Source: Salvia splendens
Taxonomy: Eukaryota > Streptophyta > Magnoliopsida > Lamiales > Lamiaceae
DNA length: 64,000 bases
NCBI RefSeq assembly: GCF_004379255.2
Contig: NC_056035.1
Span: 38,258,773 to 38,322,772 of the forward strand
Direction: 5' to 3'
The notes under the pieces: generated by a model
The model's database searches: none
What the model saw: only the letters and a program-made list of their open reading frames with translations
What the model was told of the DNA's origin: nothing
In this document: in pieces, positions 11,355 through 22,159 of the stretch
Layout: each line of letters starts with the position of its first letter
How positions within the stretch are numbered: position 1 is the first letter of the stretch
Position numbers and translations under genes: made by a program

Positions 11355-12605
11355 TTACAAATGGAACTTCTTGAGGTTGGAAATGTGCCATGTTCGGGGT
11401 ACTTGTTCTCCTGACATGTGAGTCAATTTATAAGACCCTTTGCCGAGGACTTCTGACACCCGATATGGACCTTCCCATGTGGGTTCGAGTTTGCCCAGCT
11501 TTTCTGCTCGGCTTACTTCATTGTTTCTCAAGACGAGATCTCCCACTTGAAATTGCAGCTTTTTCACCCTTTGGTTATAATACCGGGCTACTTGCTCCTT
11601 GTACTTGGCTGCTTTTATGCAGGCCAATTCTCTTCTTTCTTCGGCAAGATCTAGTTCGGCTCTCAGTCCGTCCTCATTCAGCTCTGCTGAGAAATTAAGA
11701 GTTCGGGGACTGGGTATGCCGATCTCAACCGGAATCACGGCTTCAGTGCCGTACACCAGACTGTACGGAGTTTCACCGTTTGAGGTTTTTGGTGTAGTTC
11801 GGTAAGACCATAGGACTTGAGGAAGATTTTCTACCCATTGTCCTTTGGCTTGTTCTAACCGAGCTTTTAAACCTTTCACCAGAATACGGTTTGTTACTTC
11901 CGTTTGTCCGTTTGCTTGTGGGTGAGAGACCGAAGTGAACCGCTGTTGAATATTCAGCTCTTGGCACCAATTCTTGAATGTCTTGTCGGTGAACTGAGTC
12001 CCATTATCCGAAATGAGGATATGGGGTATGCCAAATCGGCAAACTATGTTCTTCCAGACAAAATCCAATGCCTTCGAGCTTGTTATCGTAGCTAATGGTT
12101 CAGCCTCCACCCACTTCGTGAAGTAATCCACGGCAACGATAAGGAATTTCATTTGCCGAGGAGCTTGTGGTAGTGGTCCTACTATGTCTATGCCCCATTG
12201 CATAAAAGGCCAAGGGCTTTGCATAGCACATAGATCGGTCTGCGGCATCCTTGGGATATTTGCATGGATTTGGCACTTCGTACATGTCTTGACGAGCTGC
12301 ACTGCTTCTTGTACCAAAGTTGGCCAATAATATCCCCATCTCAGAACTTTTTTAGCTAAAGCTCTAGCTCCGATGTGGCTACCGCAAGATCCTTCATGAA
12401 CTTCTCTAAGGATGTAGTCCGTCTCTTCTGGTCCTACACATCGCAATAACGGTTGAAGGTAGGACTTTCTGTATAGGACTCCTTCATGAAGTTCATACCG
12501 AAGTGCTCGGCATGTGATTTTCCGAGCTTCTCTCTTATCCTCGGGCAGTTGTCCTTGATCTAGATACTATAAGATCGGCGTCATCCAGTTCGGCGAGCTG
12601 GTTAC
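11355..12605 (-). pseudogene. Ty3/gypsy integrase, truncated pol
   Basis: The minus-strand frame reads from the RNase H-integrase linker (LPEDKREARKI, then YRKSYLQPLLR) into the HHCC zinc finger (EVHEG..GSH...C.KC), the catalytic core with D (WGIDIVGPLP), D (ISDNGTQF) and E (QANGQTEVTNR), and the C-terminal domain, ending SNLKKFHL-stop at 11355. The part from 12566 to 11355 is open. A TAG at 12569-12567 interrupts the conserved linker just after WMTPIL, where a Gln is usual, and homology ends near 12605. RT and RNase H are missing, so this is a remnant. Known role: integration of retrotransposon cDNA. Confidence 0.9.
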
Positions 12606-14485
12606 TGAATGTACCTAAAAAATCAGGGAAATCAGGGAAATCAAATCTCAAAAGAAAATTACTCGGTTTATCCACTGGTTTTTATTAATAATAGATTTTA
12701 AATTTTAAAATTAATTTATGGCATTCTGTTTAAAGAAATGATGATGGAATTACTCTTATTACATATGAAATGAAAGTAATACAAGTCACGCAATAGAGAC
12801 TGCTGGTCAAACTGTTGGTGATAGAACATGCCTTAATTGATGATAATCGATTGCTTTTGTTATTTCATTGTCTAATCAATAGTCCTCATATGACTTATAT
12901 CATTTCAAAGTTGACAACTTCGATTTTGTAAGTTATTCTTAATTAATTTCACATGTAACAACTTATTTACTGATTCACAAATATCTTGCGTTCCATTCGT
13001 CTATCATCAATTCTCTTGAAAGTTAACTAGAAAAATTATTTCTTTGTTTCTTTCTTTCATATGGGTGCCAAAACTACTATTACAAGTTGCAAATAATGCA
13101 CGATGACATGCGTAGAAAAAAATACATGAACTTGCCATAACTAGCCGTCTCATCGTGTAGAAAAATATATGATGACATCCATGACTACTTTCTACTTGAT
13201 CGTGAATATCTCGTGTAAAACCTCAACGAGATATTTGGTCCACATCCATCTATACAAGAACCTCTTCCTCATTTTGGTCCATATCTAGTAGGACTGTAGG
13301 AGTTTGAGTTGTTTCATAAAAATCCTACAGGTGCTTTACTGATTTGATGCTTTTGTCATGCCATCATTGCATCTTATCATCTAATTTAACTTCCTCATTT
13401 GCATATACGCAAGTGTCACAAAATTGAGGTCTGATCGTTAAACTACCTGAAACTGCATTGTGTGTTTTCACAAATCGTTTAAAGCATGCTTTGCTCTCAA
13501 GGACAAGTTTTTTGTTCCTTTCTTGAAAATAATAGCGAGTTTAAAAGCAGACCTCACATACTTTGGTTCCATTTTTTTGACTTTGGAATCGGATTATTAT
13601 ATCTTTTTCTTTAAAATTCAGATTTTCAGTTAAGTTTTGATTGGATTTTAAAATTAGAATTATATCTAATTAAATATTTGAATATTATACTTAGATAAAA
13701 TTCTTACTCGAACAATATTTTATTTAAATAATTCTTACATGTAGGAGTACTATATATGGAATTCTATTTTATAGGTTTATGTTAAAATATATATAGTATT
13801 CAATCCACAACTAAGACCAATCCTACACTATTAGATCTTAAAATAAGTGAATGTGATTAAAACTCACAAATTTCAATAAATAGTAAATAAAATATCAACA
13901 AAATGATTAAATAGTCAATGTGTTATAACATATTAATTTTCACGGATTTTTTATATGAACATAGTATATTACAAATATCAACACGGTTTTATTGAAATTG
14001 CACATGGATTATATTGAGATTGTTTGATGCATTTATTGGATTATATTGAGATTGTTTGATGCATTTATTGATATAAAATCTGCTTATCAACATTTAGGAA
14101 AATTGAAATAAAAATTATAAAATTTCATTATCCGATCATCGTTGGAACATATGCAATTAAGATCTCGTTAGAATCCTTATGAGATTACCTTTAATTTGAC
14201 ATATTTTTTACCAAAAAATAATTAAAATCGAGAGTGTTATGTAAATTTAAAATTTTAAGACGGTTTTGAGGAGATAGGAATGATTAATTTTAACTCTCAT
14301 ATATAAAAATTGACATTAACACTCTTAAATTTATTTAATAATTTTTTAATTTAAAATATACTCCACCTGACATAAGTGAATAAGATTTAATAATGGGATT
14401 GCTAATTAGTTAGAAATCGATCATAACTCCTATTTTTTATTACTAGTTTTCAATTTGTGGATTTTTCGGTTCGATCCAAAATCAC
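12606..14485. other. AT-rich intergenic DNA
   Basis: No gene is recognised. There is a small AATCAGGGA duplication at 12631-12650 and a 32-bp tandem duplication at 14006-14069. Otherwise nothing is supported. Confidence 0.5.
14006..14069. repeat. Tandem duplication, 32-bp unit, two copies
   Basis: The unit beginning GGATTATATTGAGATTG occurs at 14006 and 14038 without visible difference, so it is a recent local duplication. Confidence 0.9.
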
Positions 14486-14488
14486 TTA

Positions 14489-16463
14489 GAGTGTCCACAA
14501 TGGTGGCCCTTGAAGGCCACCAAATGTGGCCCGGCCACCATTTGTGGCTCTCTTGTGGCCTTTACAATGGTAAAATTAATAAAAACAATAGGGCCACGAA
14601 ATGTGGCCCTCTCCAAAAAACAAAATTAATTTGTTTGCTTTTTTTAATAATATTTTTAATTTATGTCTAATAAATTTTATTAGTCTTTAAATTTATGATA
14701 TTTATAAATTTAATTAAAATAAAATAATTTGGATTGTAAACAAAAAAAATTCACAACCTAAAAAAAATGTAACAATAACTTCGTTGTATTATATTAAAGT
14801 AGGAAAATTATACAACGAAAGTGACCTAGTTTAAAAACAACAACCCGGAAACCCAAAACTCAAATCACTCTGCGGCGCTCCTTCTACGGTTCCAGACCTC
14901 TTCAACCATATCAGCCTGCAGTGATGAATGCGATATTTGGCTCCCCATATCGGTGTACCGCTGGATCAGGTATTCATTACTACGTGGTACACCCATCTGC
15001 AGGGGCTCCATGGCAGTACCCGAGCTCGAACTAGCACCATCTTCCGGTGTCCATCGCTCTGCAGCAAATCCTTCGTCATCTATTATCATATTGTGTAATA
15101 TGATACATGCAGTCATGATGTCTGCGACATCATTTTCGTGCCATTGTCGAGCCGGGCACCGTATAATTGCCCATCGCGCTTGGAGTACACCAAAAGCTCG
15201 CTCAACATCCTTCCTAGCACCCTCTTGTTTTTTCGCGAAGTAGGTTTGCTTCGGCCCAACGGGTTGTCGGATCGTCTTCACAAACACGGGCCAGCGAGGG
15301 TATATCCCATCGGCCAAATAGTACCCCATGTTGTACTGAGTGTCGTTGGCCATGAATCTAACTTGCGGACCCTCACCCCGGCTCTCGTCATTGAACAGGT
15401 GGGACGATCGTAGAACGTTGATGTCATTGTTCGATCCAGCGACCCCAAAACACGCGTGCCAGATTCGCAAGCGGTAATCAGCAATTGCTTCAAGAATCAT
15501 CGTGGGATGTCGGCCTTTGAAACCAGAAGTGAATTGCCCCTTCCAAGCCACCGGGCAGTTCCTCCACTCCCAGTGCATGCAATCGATGCTCCCCAACATC
15601 CCTGGAAAATGATGTACAGTCCCGTGCATATCCATCAGACGTTGGCAATCATCAGCCGATGGCTTCCGTAGATACTCCCCTTTGAAGATATCCTTAATGC
15701 CCCTGCAAAACTGCCTCAACGACTGTAGGGCAGTCGTTTCACCCATCTGTAGGTATTCGTCGAACATGTCAGCGGGTCCGGCATATGCAAGCTGTCTAAT
15801 TGCCATCGTACACTTCTGGTATGTCGATAAGCCGGGTCGGCCGGTGGCATCATATCGCAAGTTGAAGCACCTGAACCGCTGCGCCAAACACGTCGCTATA
15901 TGGACGAAGAGACGTTGCGACATTCTGAATCGCCGATGGAAAATTTCTGCCGGATAACGGGCGTTCTCGTTGAAGTAGTCTTCCATCAACCGGCGGTCAG
16001 CCCCGGCATGATCACAGTCAAAAAATCGCCGATGATGAAATGGCCGAGGGACTGCCACCGCCGCCTCCGCCGCATCTTCCGCCTCGTCGGCTTCACGTTG
16101 CACCGCTGCAACAAGGTTTTGGAACTCCAGATCTACCGCTTGTTGGAATTGTTCATCGTCGGAATCCATAGTTCCAAGGTTGAATTGAAATTGAAAGGAA
16201 TGATTGGAGGAAAATGGAAGTAAAATGGAGTTGGAAAAATGGAATGGAAGTGTAGTGTTTTATAAAATAATTTTAAAAAATTAAAAAAAAAAAAAATAAT
16301 TTTTCTGCGGCCCGCTGCAGTGGAGGGCCGCGGCTCACACGGCTCAGCAGCGTGAAGGCCGCGGCCGTGGCTCACCCTCGGCTCTCGGCCCTGCGCCCCG
16401 GCTCTCGGCTCTCTGCAATGGGGGGCCGCGCACCGAGCCGCGGCTCCCCCATTGTGGACACTC
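14489..16463 (-). mobile_element. PIF/Harbinger DNA transposon, complete ends
   Basis: The terminal inverted repeat GAGTGTCCACAATGG (14489-14503) is matched exactly by its complement at 16449-16463. Both ends are flanked by the 3-bp target duplication TTA (14486-14488 and 16464-16466), the PIF/Harbinger hallmark. Subterminal regions are rich in GGCCAC/CCGCGGC words. The element is 1975 bp with a single gene, the transposase, on the minus strand. The Myb/SANT-like second ORF typical of autonomous plant Harbinger elements is not seen. Confidence 0.93.
14865..16169 (-). CDS. PIF/Harbinger transposase (plant transposon protein, HARBI1-like nuclease)
   Basis: A single uninterrupted frame of 434 aa starts at the ATG 16169-16167. 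The N-terminal 75 residues are acidic and Ala-rich. The HARBI1-like DDE nuclease fold follows: D in GSIDCMHWEW, D in GVAGSNNDINVL, and E in KDVERAFGVLQARWAI, plus the family motif YYLADGIYPRW. The C-terminus LQADMVEEVWNRRR is typical of plant PIF transposases. It catalyses cut-and-paste transposition at TWA targets, normally together with a Myb-like partner that is not encoded here. No stop or frameshift is present, so the copy is young or still under selection. Confidence 0.92.
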   Translation of the reverse strand: MDSDDEQFQQAVDLEFQNLVAAVQREADEAEDAAEAAVAVPRPFHHRRFFDCDHAGADRRLMEDYFNENARYPAEIFHRRFRMSQRLFVHIATCLAQRFRCFNLRYDATGRPGLSTYQKCTMAIRQLAYAGPADMFDEYLQMGETTALQSLRQFCRGIKDIFKGEYLRKPSADDCQRLMDMHGTVHHFPGMLGSIDCMHWEWRNCPVAWKGQFTSGFKGRHPTMILEAIADYRLRIWHACFGVAGSNNDINVLRSSHLFNDESRGEGPQVRFMANDTQYNMGYYLADGIYPRWPVFVKTIRQPVGPKQTYFAKKQEGARKDVERAFGVLQARWAIIRCPARQWHENDVADIMTACIILHNMIIDDEGFAAERWTPEDGASSSSGTAMEPLQMGVPRSNEYLIQRYTDMGSQISHSSLQADMVEEVWNRRRSAAE

Positions 16464-16688
16464 TTAGTAAACATTTTAGATGGGTAGGAACTACGAATTA
16501 GACAAAAATACGAAATACGGATGTTTGTTGGTCATCATCATACAGCCACGCAATTCCAAGAGATTTGTAGCACTCAATCAAATTCAAGTGCAGGAGCAGG
16601 AGCAGGAGCATGAAAAATATTTGGTTAATCAAACACTAGAGTCGTATACTTAAATAGCAACACAAATTAAGTATGAACCCACCATTTT

Positions 16689-17792
16689 TTACATAGTATT
16701 CTTCCCCGCACGCTGCGCCGCTGATCTTCTGATCGTCTCTATCCTCTGCTGCCGTATTTGCTCCCGGAATTTCGCTATAAACTCGTCGGCCTTCTTGTCC
16801 ACATCGGGCCCACTCTCCTCTCCCCCTTCGCTTGTTGAGATTCCTTCATCAGATCTCATCATCTCCTCATGACTCCGAACGCTCCTCGCGCTTCGTTCCA
16901 CCGCCTTCTCGCCCGAGCCTAACCCGGTTTTGGTGCTGCCAATGCTCGAATTCGCCTTCATCAGCACCGACTTCCTCAGAAACGCCGGCGAAGGCGGCGG
17001 CGGAGGAGCCGGTGGGGGAGGGACGAAGCTCTTCTTCCTCACCGCACCTTCTCCGCTCTTTGATTCAGATTCAGATTCATATAAGAGAGATGGCGACGAC
17101 GGTGATGAATTAGGGTTTGCCCTAAATGATCTAGATTGATCACTCCTCTTCAAATCCAATGAAGGAGAAGTGATTTCGTCATCACCATTCTCTTTCATCT
17201 TCATCCTCCCCGACCTTGATCGCCATGGAATAGGCGATCGGAGCACCACCTTCTCCTCCTCCTCCTCCTTCTCCACCTCTCCGGCTCTTGAATTAGGGCT
17301 GGGAAGGGGGTGGTTCAAGCTTCTAACGGGAAGAAGGAGAGGCTTCCGGCTGATCTGTGAAACGGCGTCGTTTTGCTCCCTGACTACAACATCCGGCTCG
17401 CCTCTCTGATACTGAGAATTCAAAGCTTGAAACTTGTTCTCCTCGATCACGGCATCGGATTCGGATTCATCGTCGAAAACAGAAGAAACCTGCAGCAGCT
17501 TGGACAAATATAGCTGTGCATTATCAACCTTGTGGTTGTCTTTGTGAGGCTCAATATCGTTTTTCTTGCTGAACAGCCCGTACGAAACGGCGATGCCCAC
17601 AAAAATGAGCTGCAGAAGCTCCCAGCTTGTTGAGTGAAAGGTTTGGCTGAAGAAATCAGGAGCTAGAGAAGGGAAAAGTGGGACCAAAACCAGGACAAGT
17701 GTGACAAGGCCAGCCTTGTATAGAAAAAACTTACTTTGATTTCCATGATCAGAGGGTGATTTGGTTTGGGTTTTGGGAGCTGCATCTGCCAT
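16689..17792 (-). CDS. DUF4408/DUF761 proline-rich membrane-anchored protein
   Basis: A single exon encodes 367 aa from the ATG at 17792-17790. The N-terminal region has two hydrophobic segments (about residues 25-46 and 57-74; LVTLVLVLVPLFPSL and LLQLIFVGIAVSYGLF), as in DUF4408 proteins. The middle is long, charged, Ser/Glu-rich and probably disordered. A polyproline stretch (PPPPAPPPPPSP) lies at about residues 254-265. The C-terminus VDKKADEFIAKFREQIRQQR (about 331-350) is the DUF761 motif. Arabidopsis relatives are labelled hydroxyproline-rich glycoprotein family, but the motifs point to a membrane-anchored cytosolic protein. The biochemical role is unknown. It matches the gene next to ATHB2 in Arabidopsis as I recall it (AT4G16790). 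Confidence 0.85.
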   Translation of the reverse strand: MADAAPKTQTKSPSDHGNQSKFFLYKAGLVTLVLVLVPLFPSLAPDFFSQTFHSTSWELLQLIFVGIAVSYGLFSKKNDIEPHKDNHKVDNAQLYLSKLLQVSSVFDDESESDAVIEENKFQALNSQYQRGEPDVVVREQNDAVSQISRKPLLLPVRSLNHPLPSPNSRAGEVEKEEEEEKVVLRSPIPWRSRSGRMKMKENGDDEITSPSLDLKRSDQSRSFRANPNSSPSSPSLLYESESESKSGEGAVRKKSFVPPPPAPPPPPSPAFLRKSVLMKANSSIGSTKTGLGSGEKAVERSARSVRSHEEMMRSDEGISTSEGGEESGPDVDKKADEFIAKFREQIRQQRIETIRRSAAQRAGKNTM

Positions 17793-17836
17793 GGATGGTT
17801 TGGTGAAAAAGTCTAGTTTTTACAGATTGAAGATAG

Positions 17837-17872
17837 GAAAGGAGAAGGAGAAGGAGAAGGAGAAGGAGAAGG
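17837..17872 (-). repeat. (GGAGAA)n microsatellite in the DUF761 gene leader
   Basis: Five or six GGAGAA units lie 45-80 bp upstream of the start codon. On the coding strand this is a pyrimidine-rich (TTCTCC)n tract, common in plant 5' UTRs. Confidence 0.85.
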
Positions 17873-18599
17873 TGATGGACAGGAAGTCTTAGGCACTAAG
17901 GAAAAGTGTGGGAAAGTGGAAGGAGTGATTAGGAAAAGTTTTGGGGTGTGAGATTGTTTCAAGCTATGCTTTACTTTTTCTTCTTTTTTTTTGCCATTTT
18001 GATGATTTTACACTAATGCCCCACCCCCTTCTTGTTTCTGGATGGCTAAGAATCTTCTATTTTGAATTCAAAACCATTAATTATTATACTCTCTATTCAT
18101 CTTTATTTGATGATATATTTTGAGTTTTGTGTGATCTTAGGGTGGTGTTGTAGACCATTCTTACCATTTCGCAGTCTAAGTGTGAAACAGATCCACTAAA
18201 ATTTACTAGTAGCATTTCGTGTATAAAAAGTTGTTTTTAGATTAAGACAAGAAAATGAAGAAAGGGCATTAGTGGAAATGGGAGAAATGAATAAGGTAGG
18301 TTGCGTGGATTCTTCTTTTGGACTGCGTACGCTAGCTTTTGATTTTGGGATTAAAAATGCTGAATAGTCACTTTTGTCCCACTTGAGTTATCCTTTTCTT
18401 CTTCACCACATTCCTCTATTTTTGAGTTTCATACAAATTTAAGATGCCCTCAAAAGCCACATTCCTCAATTTTTGAGTTTGATACAAAGATGCCCTCAAA
18501 AGGTGTGTGTGTGTGTAAATTTGACAAGGACCAAAATTAAGTGATCCCATCAAGAAATTTTTGTCTACTAGACCAAAATAGTAATTGGATAATACTAGT
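17873..18599. other. Intergenic DNA
   Basis: It holds the presumed promoter of the DUF761 gene and a short duplicated segment (CCACATTCCTC.ATTTTTGAGTTT at about 18407-18432 and 18458-18482). A (GT)n run lies near 18506-18517. No gene is recognised. Confidence 0.45.
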
Positions 18600-18752
18600 T
18601 GTTGGCAATTGAAACATAAAAATAAATATAATAATATCTCACATCGGTGTACACAAAGAGCTTAATCCACTATATAAGTCTCATGAGCCTCTCCTCTTAT
18701 CACCAATTGGTTTTATGATGGAACCCATGGATTTCTATCATGGTATCAGAGC
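18600..18752 (+). mobile_element. Short LTR with primer-binding site, TRIM-like or copia remnant
   Basis: A 141-bp block starts TGTTGGCAATTG and ends TTTCTATCA (18600-18740). TGGTATCAGAGC (18741-18752), the standard plant initiator-tRNA-Met primer-binding site, follows at once. The TATATAAG at about 18671 fits an LTR promoter. The following 150 bp carry tandem-like TGACCCA.CAGTATAAC words. No second LTR or ORF is found, so it is a truncated copy. The very short LTR suggests a TRIM. Confidence 0.6.
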
Positions 18753-19135
18753 GGGTCGCCGACTGTGGGTTATATTTAACTAACCCAGTAGTATATCTGT
18801 GCTGAAACCGAAAAAAATGACTGACCCAGCAGTATAACTGGGCTGAAAATACTGACCCAACAATATAACTAATCAAGAAATCTATTAGAATAACAATTTT
18901 CAATCTATATATTAACAACATGAATCATTTCAATACAACTGCAAGGCTGAATTTTTATTCCTTTTAATCTTAACAACATGCATTCAGAGAATACAAGCTC
19001 ACATACAAAACAAGCCAGCAGAAAACTCAGGCATGCTAAGAATTGAGAAGTAGGCAGTGTGCAACTTCTTATATTTAATGATTTCCTTCAACATCAAAAT
19101 ACTACGATTGATCAAATCTTAATTGATCGAATGTC
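18753..19135. other. Retroelement remnant and 3' flank of the thioesterase gene
   Basis: Non-coding. It begins with the internal part of the TRIM-like remnant and ends with the 3' UTR of the minus-strand thioesterase gene. Confidence 0.4.
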
Positions 19136-22017
19136 CTAGGCGGCACCCTGTAAATAAGGGACGACGTGCTTCTTCATGTCGGCTGTGGAGATTCCAAGGT
19201 GATTTCCGGGCACCTTGATGAACTTCACCCTTCCAGCCTCGTCTAGCGTTTTCAAACCAATCCAATCCTCCGAATAAAGTTTAGTCTGTGCAGTGAAATC
19301 CAAGAAAAAAGTATGACAACAGAGTTATGTTTAATGTGCATGATGCAGAACTCAGAAAGATATAACTAGACAAATATAACAAGATCTTTGACTGAGATTG
19401 AAGATTCCAAGAATGGAGAATTGATGATTTTTGCAAATGAATTCGTAGATAGATTGATATACAGCTGCATTTAGGTCTAAGCATTAGAAAGTTTGGCAAT
19501 AATCTTACAAGCTTCACCTTGCAGGTTTTGAACTACTACTGGTTTTCTTACATAAGCCATCAACCTTTTAGACATAAAATACTGAAGAAGATTTTTGAAA
19601 TTACATTTACTTTGGAATCATATCTAGCACAAAAGCAAGACTCCAGAAGAAATAACACAAACTAGTTTATCAAAAAATTACCTTCTGTGGCGACAAAACC
19701 GGATTGAAAGTCCCATCTGGATAGTATCCGAACCAAGAGGTCTCCTTCGGTATTAAAACAGTCTCATGTTCAAACTGCTCACACAGGGGCAGAGCGAAGG
19801 GTATCAGTCTATCAGATATTGCGCGACAAGTCAAATAAACAAAACCATCTAAATTTAAAATGTGTAAAGGTTCCAGTTACCATGATCAGCACAAGGTTTT
19901 GCAGGCTCGTAAACCGTTGTTTGTAAGTGGCATTTCTCGCTTCAGGGATCTCATTGTTGAGCTTGGGGAGAAAACTACATTTGTCCAAGTAGGCAGGAAT
20001 ATTCTGAGAAAACAAGAAGATAACCACTAGGAGTTAATAATGCATACATAATGAAGATTGTTTTCTTTGCTTTTCTTGAATATAAATGCAAAGAAACTCA
20101 CATTTGGCAGTTTAAGATAGCCACTAGGAGCCAAGTGTGCCTGCAAGTTCACATATTAGCACACTATGTTTGGTACGAAAAGGAAGGAAAACCAAAGTTG
20201 GAAAGTATACTTGGACGTAGTCAGTGTAGATGCCCGATTTGATTATGTTATCTGCGAGAATGCAAAATGTGCCGTTCTGGGAAAACAAAGCAGTGTGAGA
20301 ACAGATATCAAACTGATATATAAGGCCATATGTAGTCAAAGAACAGCCCTAAACGAAAGACATGTACACAGCTAGTTTCGAGGTTTTAGGGATGGTCATG
20401 AACATATGAAATTTGACAAATCTATGGCTGTGTATCTCAAGAAGATTCACTCTAACTGAGCATCAACTCAGTTAACAAAAGAAGTTTAAGACTTACGCCG
20501 CAGAGAGGAACTGAAGCAGTACCGGCATGAGGCCCTCCGAGGGAGATAAAATTCTTTACCTGTCACACAAAATCAGACATATAGATCCTAAATATACAGC
20601 CTGCAACTAATAAAAGACAACAAGAAATATCCGAAAACTTGTGCAAAATGATGTAGATACTAAAAACATGATTTGGTTTGGCCCTTACTGGTGGTCCTCC
20701 ATCACAAAGCTGCACAATACCTCGCCCGATCAAGTTACCCTGTATGTACAACCAAGAAAGTTATCGGTCTATGTCGTTTATTTGGCCGGGACTTCAACTA
20801 TGTGATGATAAATCATCCTACTTTAGGGTGTAATTGAGTTGATGGATCATCTTAAGTATCTTAATCGTCACATGTATCAGACATATTAGTATATAACCGG
20901 CTTAGGAAATCACCTGGGAGAGACCAACGATGTTGTAACCGTCTTTCAGTTCCTTCATTTGCTTGACCTGAATTTAGTTCAGACTCATCACTGATCTCAC
21001 CACTCACTATATCAGCAATTGAGAATGCAAAAGAGCTTTGTTACCAACCTTATTACATGCAATTTCTGTCTGCAAGTCAAATAGAAGAAAATCAAAATTA
21101 GACCTTAAATAAGAAACATGGACAAAAAACAAGATTGCACTGTCTTCTCCTTTACCTGTTCATTAAGTGTCTTAAACCAAGAATCCCATGTTCCATCTCC
21201 AATTTCTCTACAAGAAACAAAGAGAAAATTCATAACAAACTTCAGTATACCAAAAGAAGAATGCAAAATCTCAAACATGAATTCAAATGATTCAGAAGGC
21301 TAAGAAAGACTCTTTTGTCTTTGTATATTTCCTCAGCTGTAAAAGAAACGCTCTTATGCTTACTTGTTCTGGTACATGATTTGAGCCATTTATTCAATCA
21401 GAGCACATGACTATGTCATCATAAGCCTAAGAAAATCATTGAGCACATACAAAATATTCAAGCTATACACATCTAAGGTACTGCATATGGTTGAGTTCAT
21501 CTATCTAAAATTTTAGTGCTTGGTTCTGCTCTAAAATGGATTGATTAATTCTGAGCTTGTTTGACCATCTTATCCTTCAAATACTCGATCCTATCACTCA
21601 AAGTAAACGCCCCCTTAACGATGCTTACTTTTCATGACTGATAAAATACATGATTGAGTATTTTTTATCTTCGTTGCAAGAATTTCTCCAATCCTACTGT
21701 TGTGAGACTTGAATCAAGCAAAAGGACAAAGGAAAAACATGTGAAATCCTTACAAGCAGAATCCTTTAGATTTCGACAGCTCGGTTAGCTGGTCTGTTAT
21801 GTTCTTCACTCCTTTGTTGGCACACTGATCTGCAATACCTACCTCACCACCACCAACAACAAAAACCCATAAATACTAGTCTACACCATTAATGATTCAA
21901 AGAACAAAACGGAGACAAGCAAAACATTTTACCATGGAGTAGGATGAAAGGAAGAGAAACAGAAACATGGATGAGAGAGGAGGCAAAGAAACAGAGGATC
22001 AAGCCAGAGGATCTCAT
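19136..22017 (-). CDS. Palmitoyl-protein thioesterase (PPT1 family, alpha/beta hydrolase)
   Basis: Twelve coding exons fit, 5' to 3': 22017-21933, 21838-21754, 21207-21156, 21069-21049 (21 nt), 20967-20914, 20739-20689, 20559-20497, 20276-20211, 20140-20102, 20003-19881, 19774-19682, 19285-19136, with continuous frame, giving 293 aa. A signal peptide (LILCFFASSLIHVSVSLPFI) opens the protein, then LLHGIADQC, YNIVGLSQGNLIGRG with nucleophile Ser98, VKNFISLGGPHAG, and PGNHLGIS with His273. The family removes palmitate from S-acylated proteins in the lysosome/vacuole or outside the cell. By hand alignment the position of the catalytic Asp (Asp233 in mammalian PPT1) is Glu217 here. An in-frame ATG at 22152 would add 45 residues before the signal peptide, so the start at 22017 is preferred. 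No promoter is resolved. Confidence 0.93.
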
Positions 22018-22159
22018 TTTCTTGAATGGGTTAAGGTAAATTTTGCAGCCCTCCTTTTCCAAGATCTTTTGCGGGAAATACAGTTGGGATATTGGTTTCT
22101 TGAGGCAATTTATAGTTGAGATTTGTTGCCGCAGCCAATCGGCGTTGTCCATAATTTAT

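Larger units (their letters stand above)
6609..12605 (-). mobile_element. 5'-truncated Tat-like Ty3/gypsy retrotransposon with antisense accessory genes
   Basis: Read on the minus strand, the order is pol linker and integrase (12605-11355), a non-coding spacer full of tandem repeats (about 11040-10540), two genes lying antisense (plus strand, 7550-10456), a polypurine tract (7230-7241) and a 3' LTR (7229-6609). Integrase last in pol, the long repeat-rich 3' spacer and extra ORFs between integrase and the 3' LTR are traits of the Tat branch of plant Ty3/gypsy elements. Gag, protease, RT and RNase H are missing: homology stops near 12605, where ordinary AT-rich DNA starts. With no 5' LTR, a target duplication cannot be tested. 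The element is defective. Confidence 0.75.

Noticed and set aside
12606..12700. Continuation of the Tat element pol (RNase H/RT) beyond 12605
   Set aside because: No frame resembles RT or RNase H past this point; the sequence becomes AT-rich and repetitive.
22018..22152. Start of the thioesterase at the upstream in-frame ATG 22152
   Set aside because: It would place 45 residues before the signal peptide; the ATG at 22017 fits a secreted/vacuolar enzyme better, though transcript data would decide.
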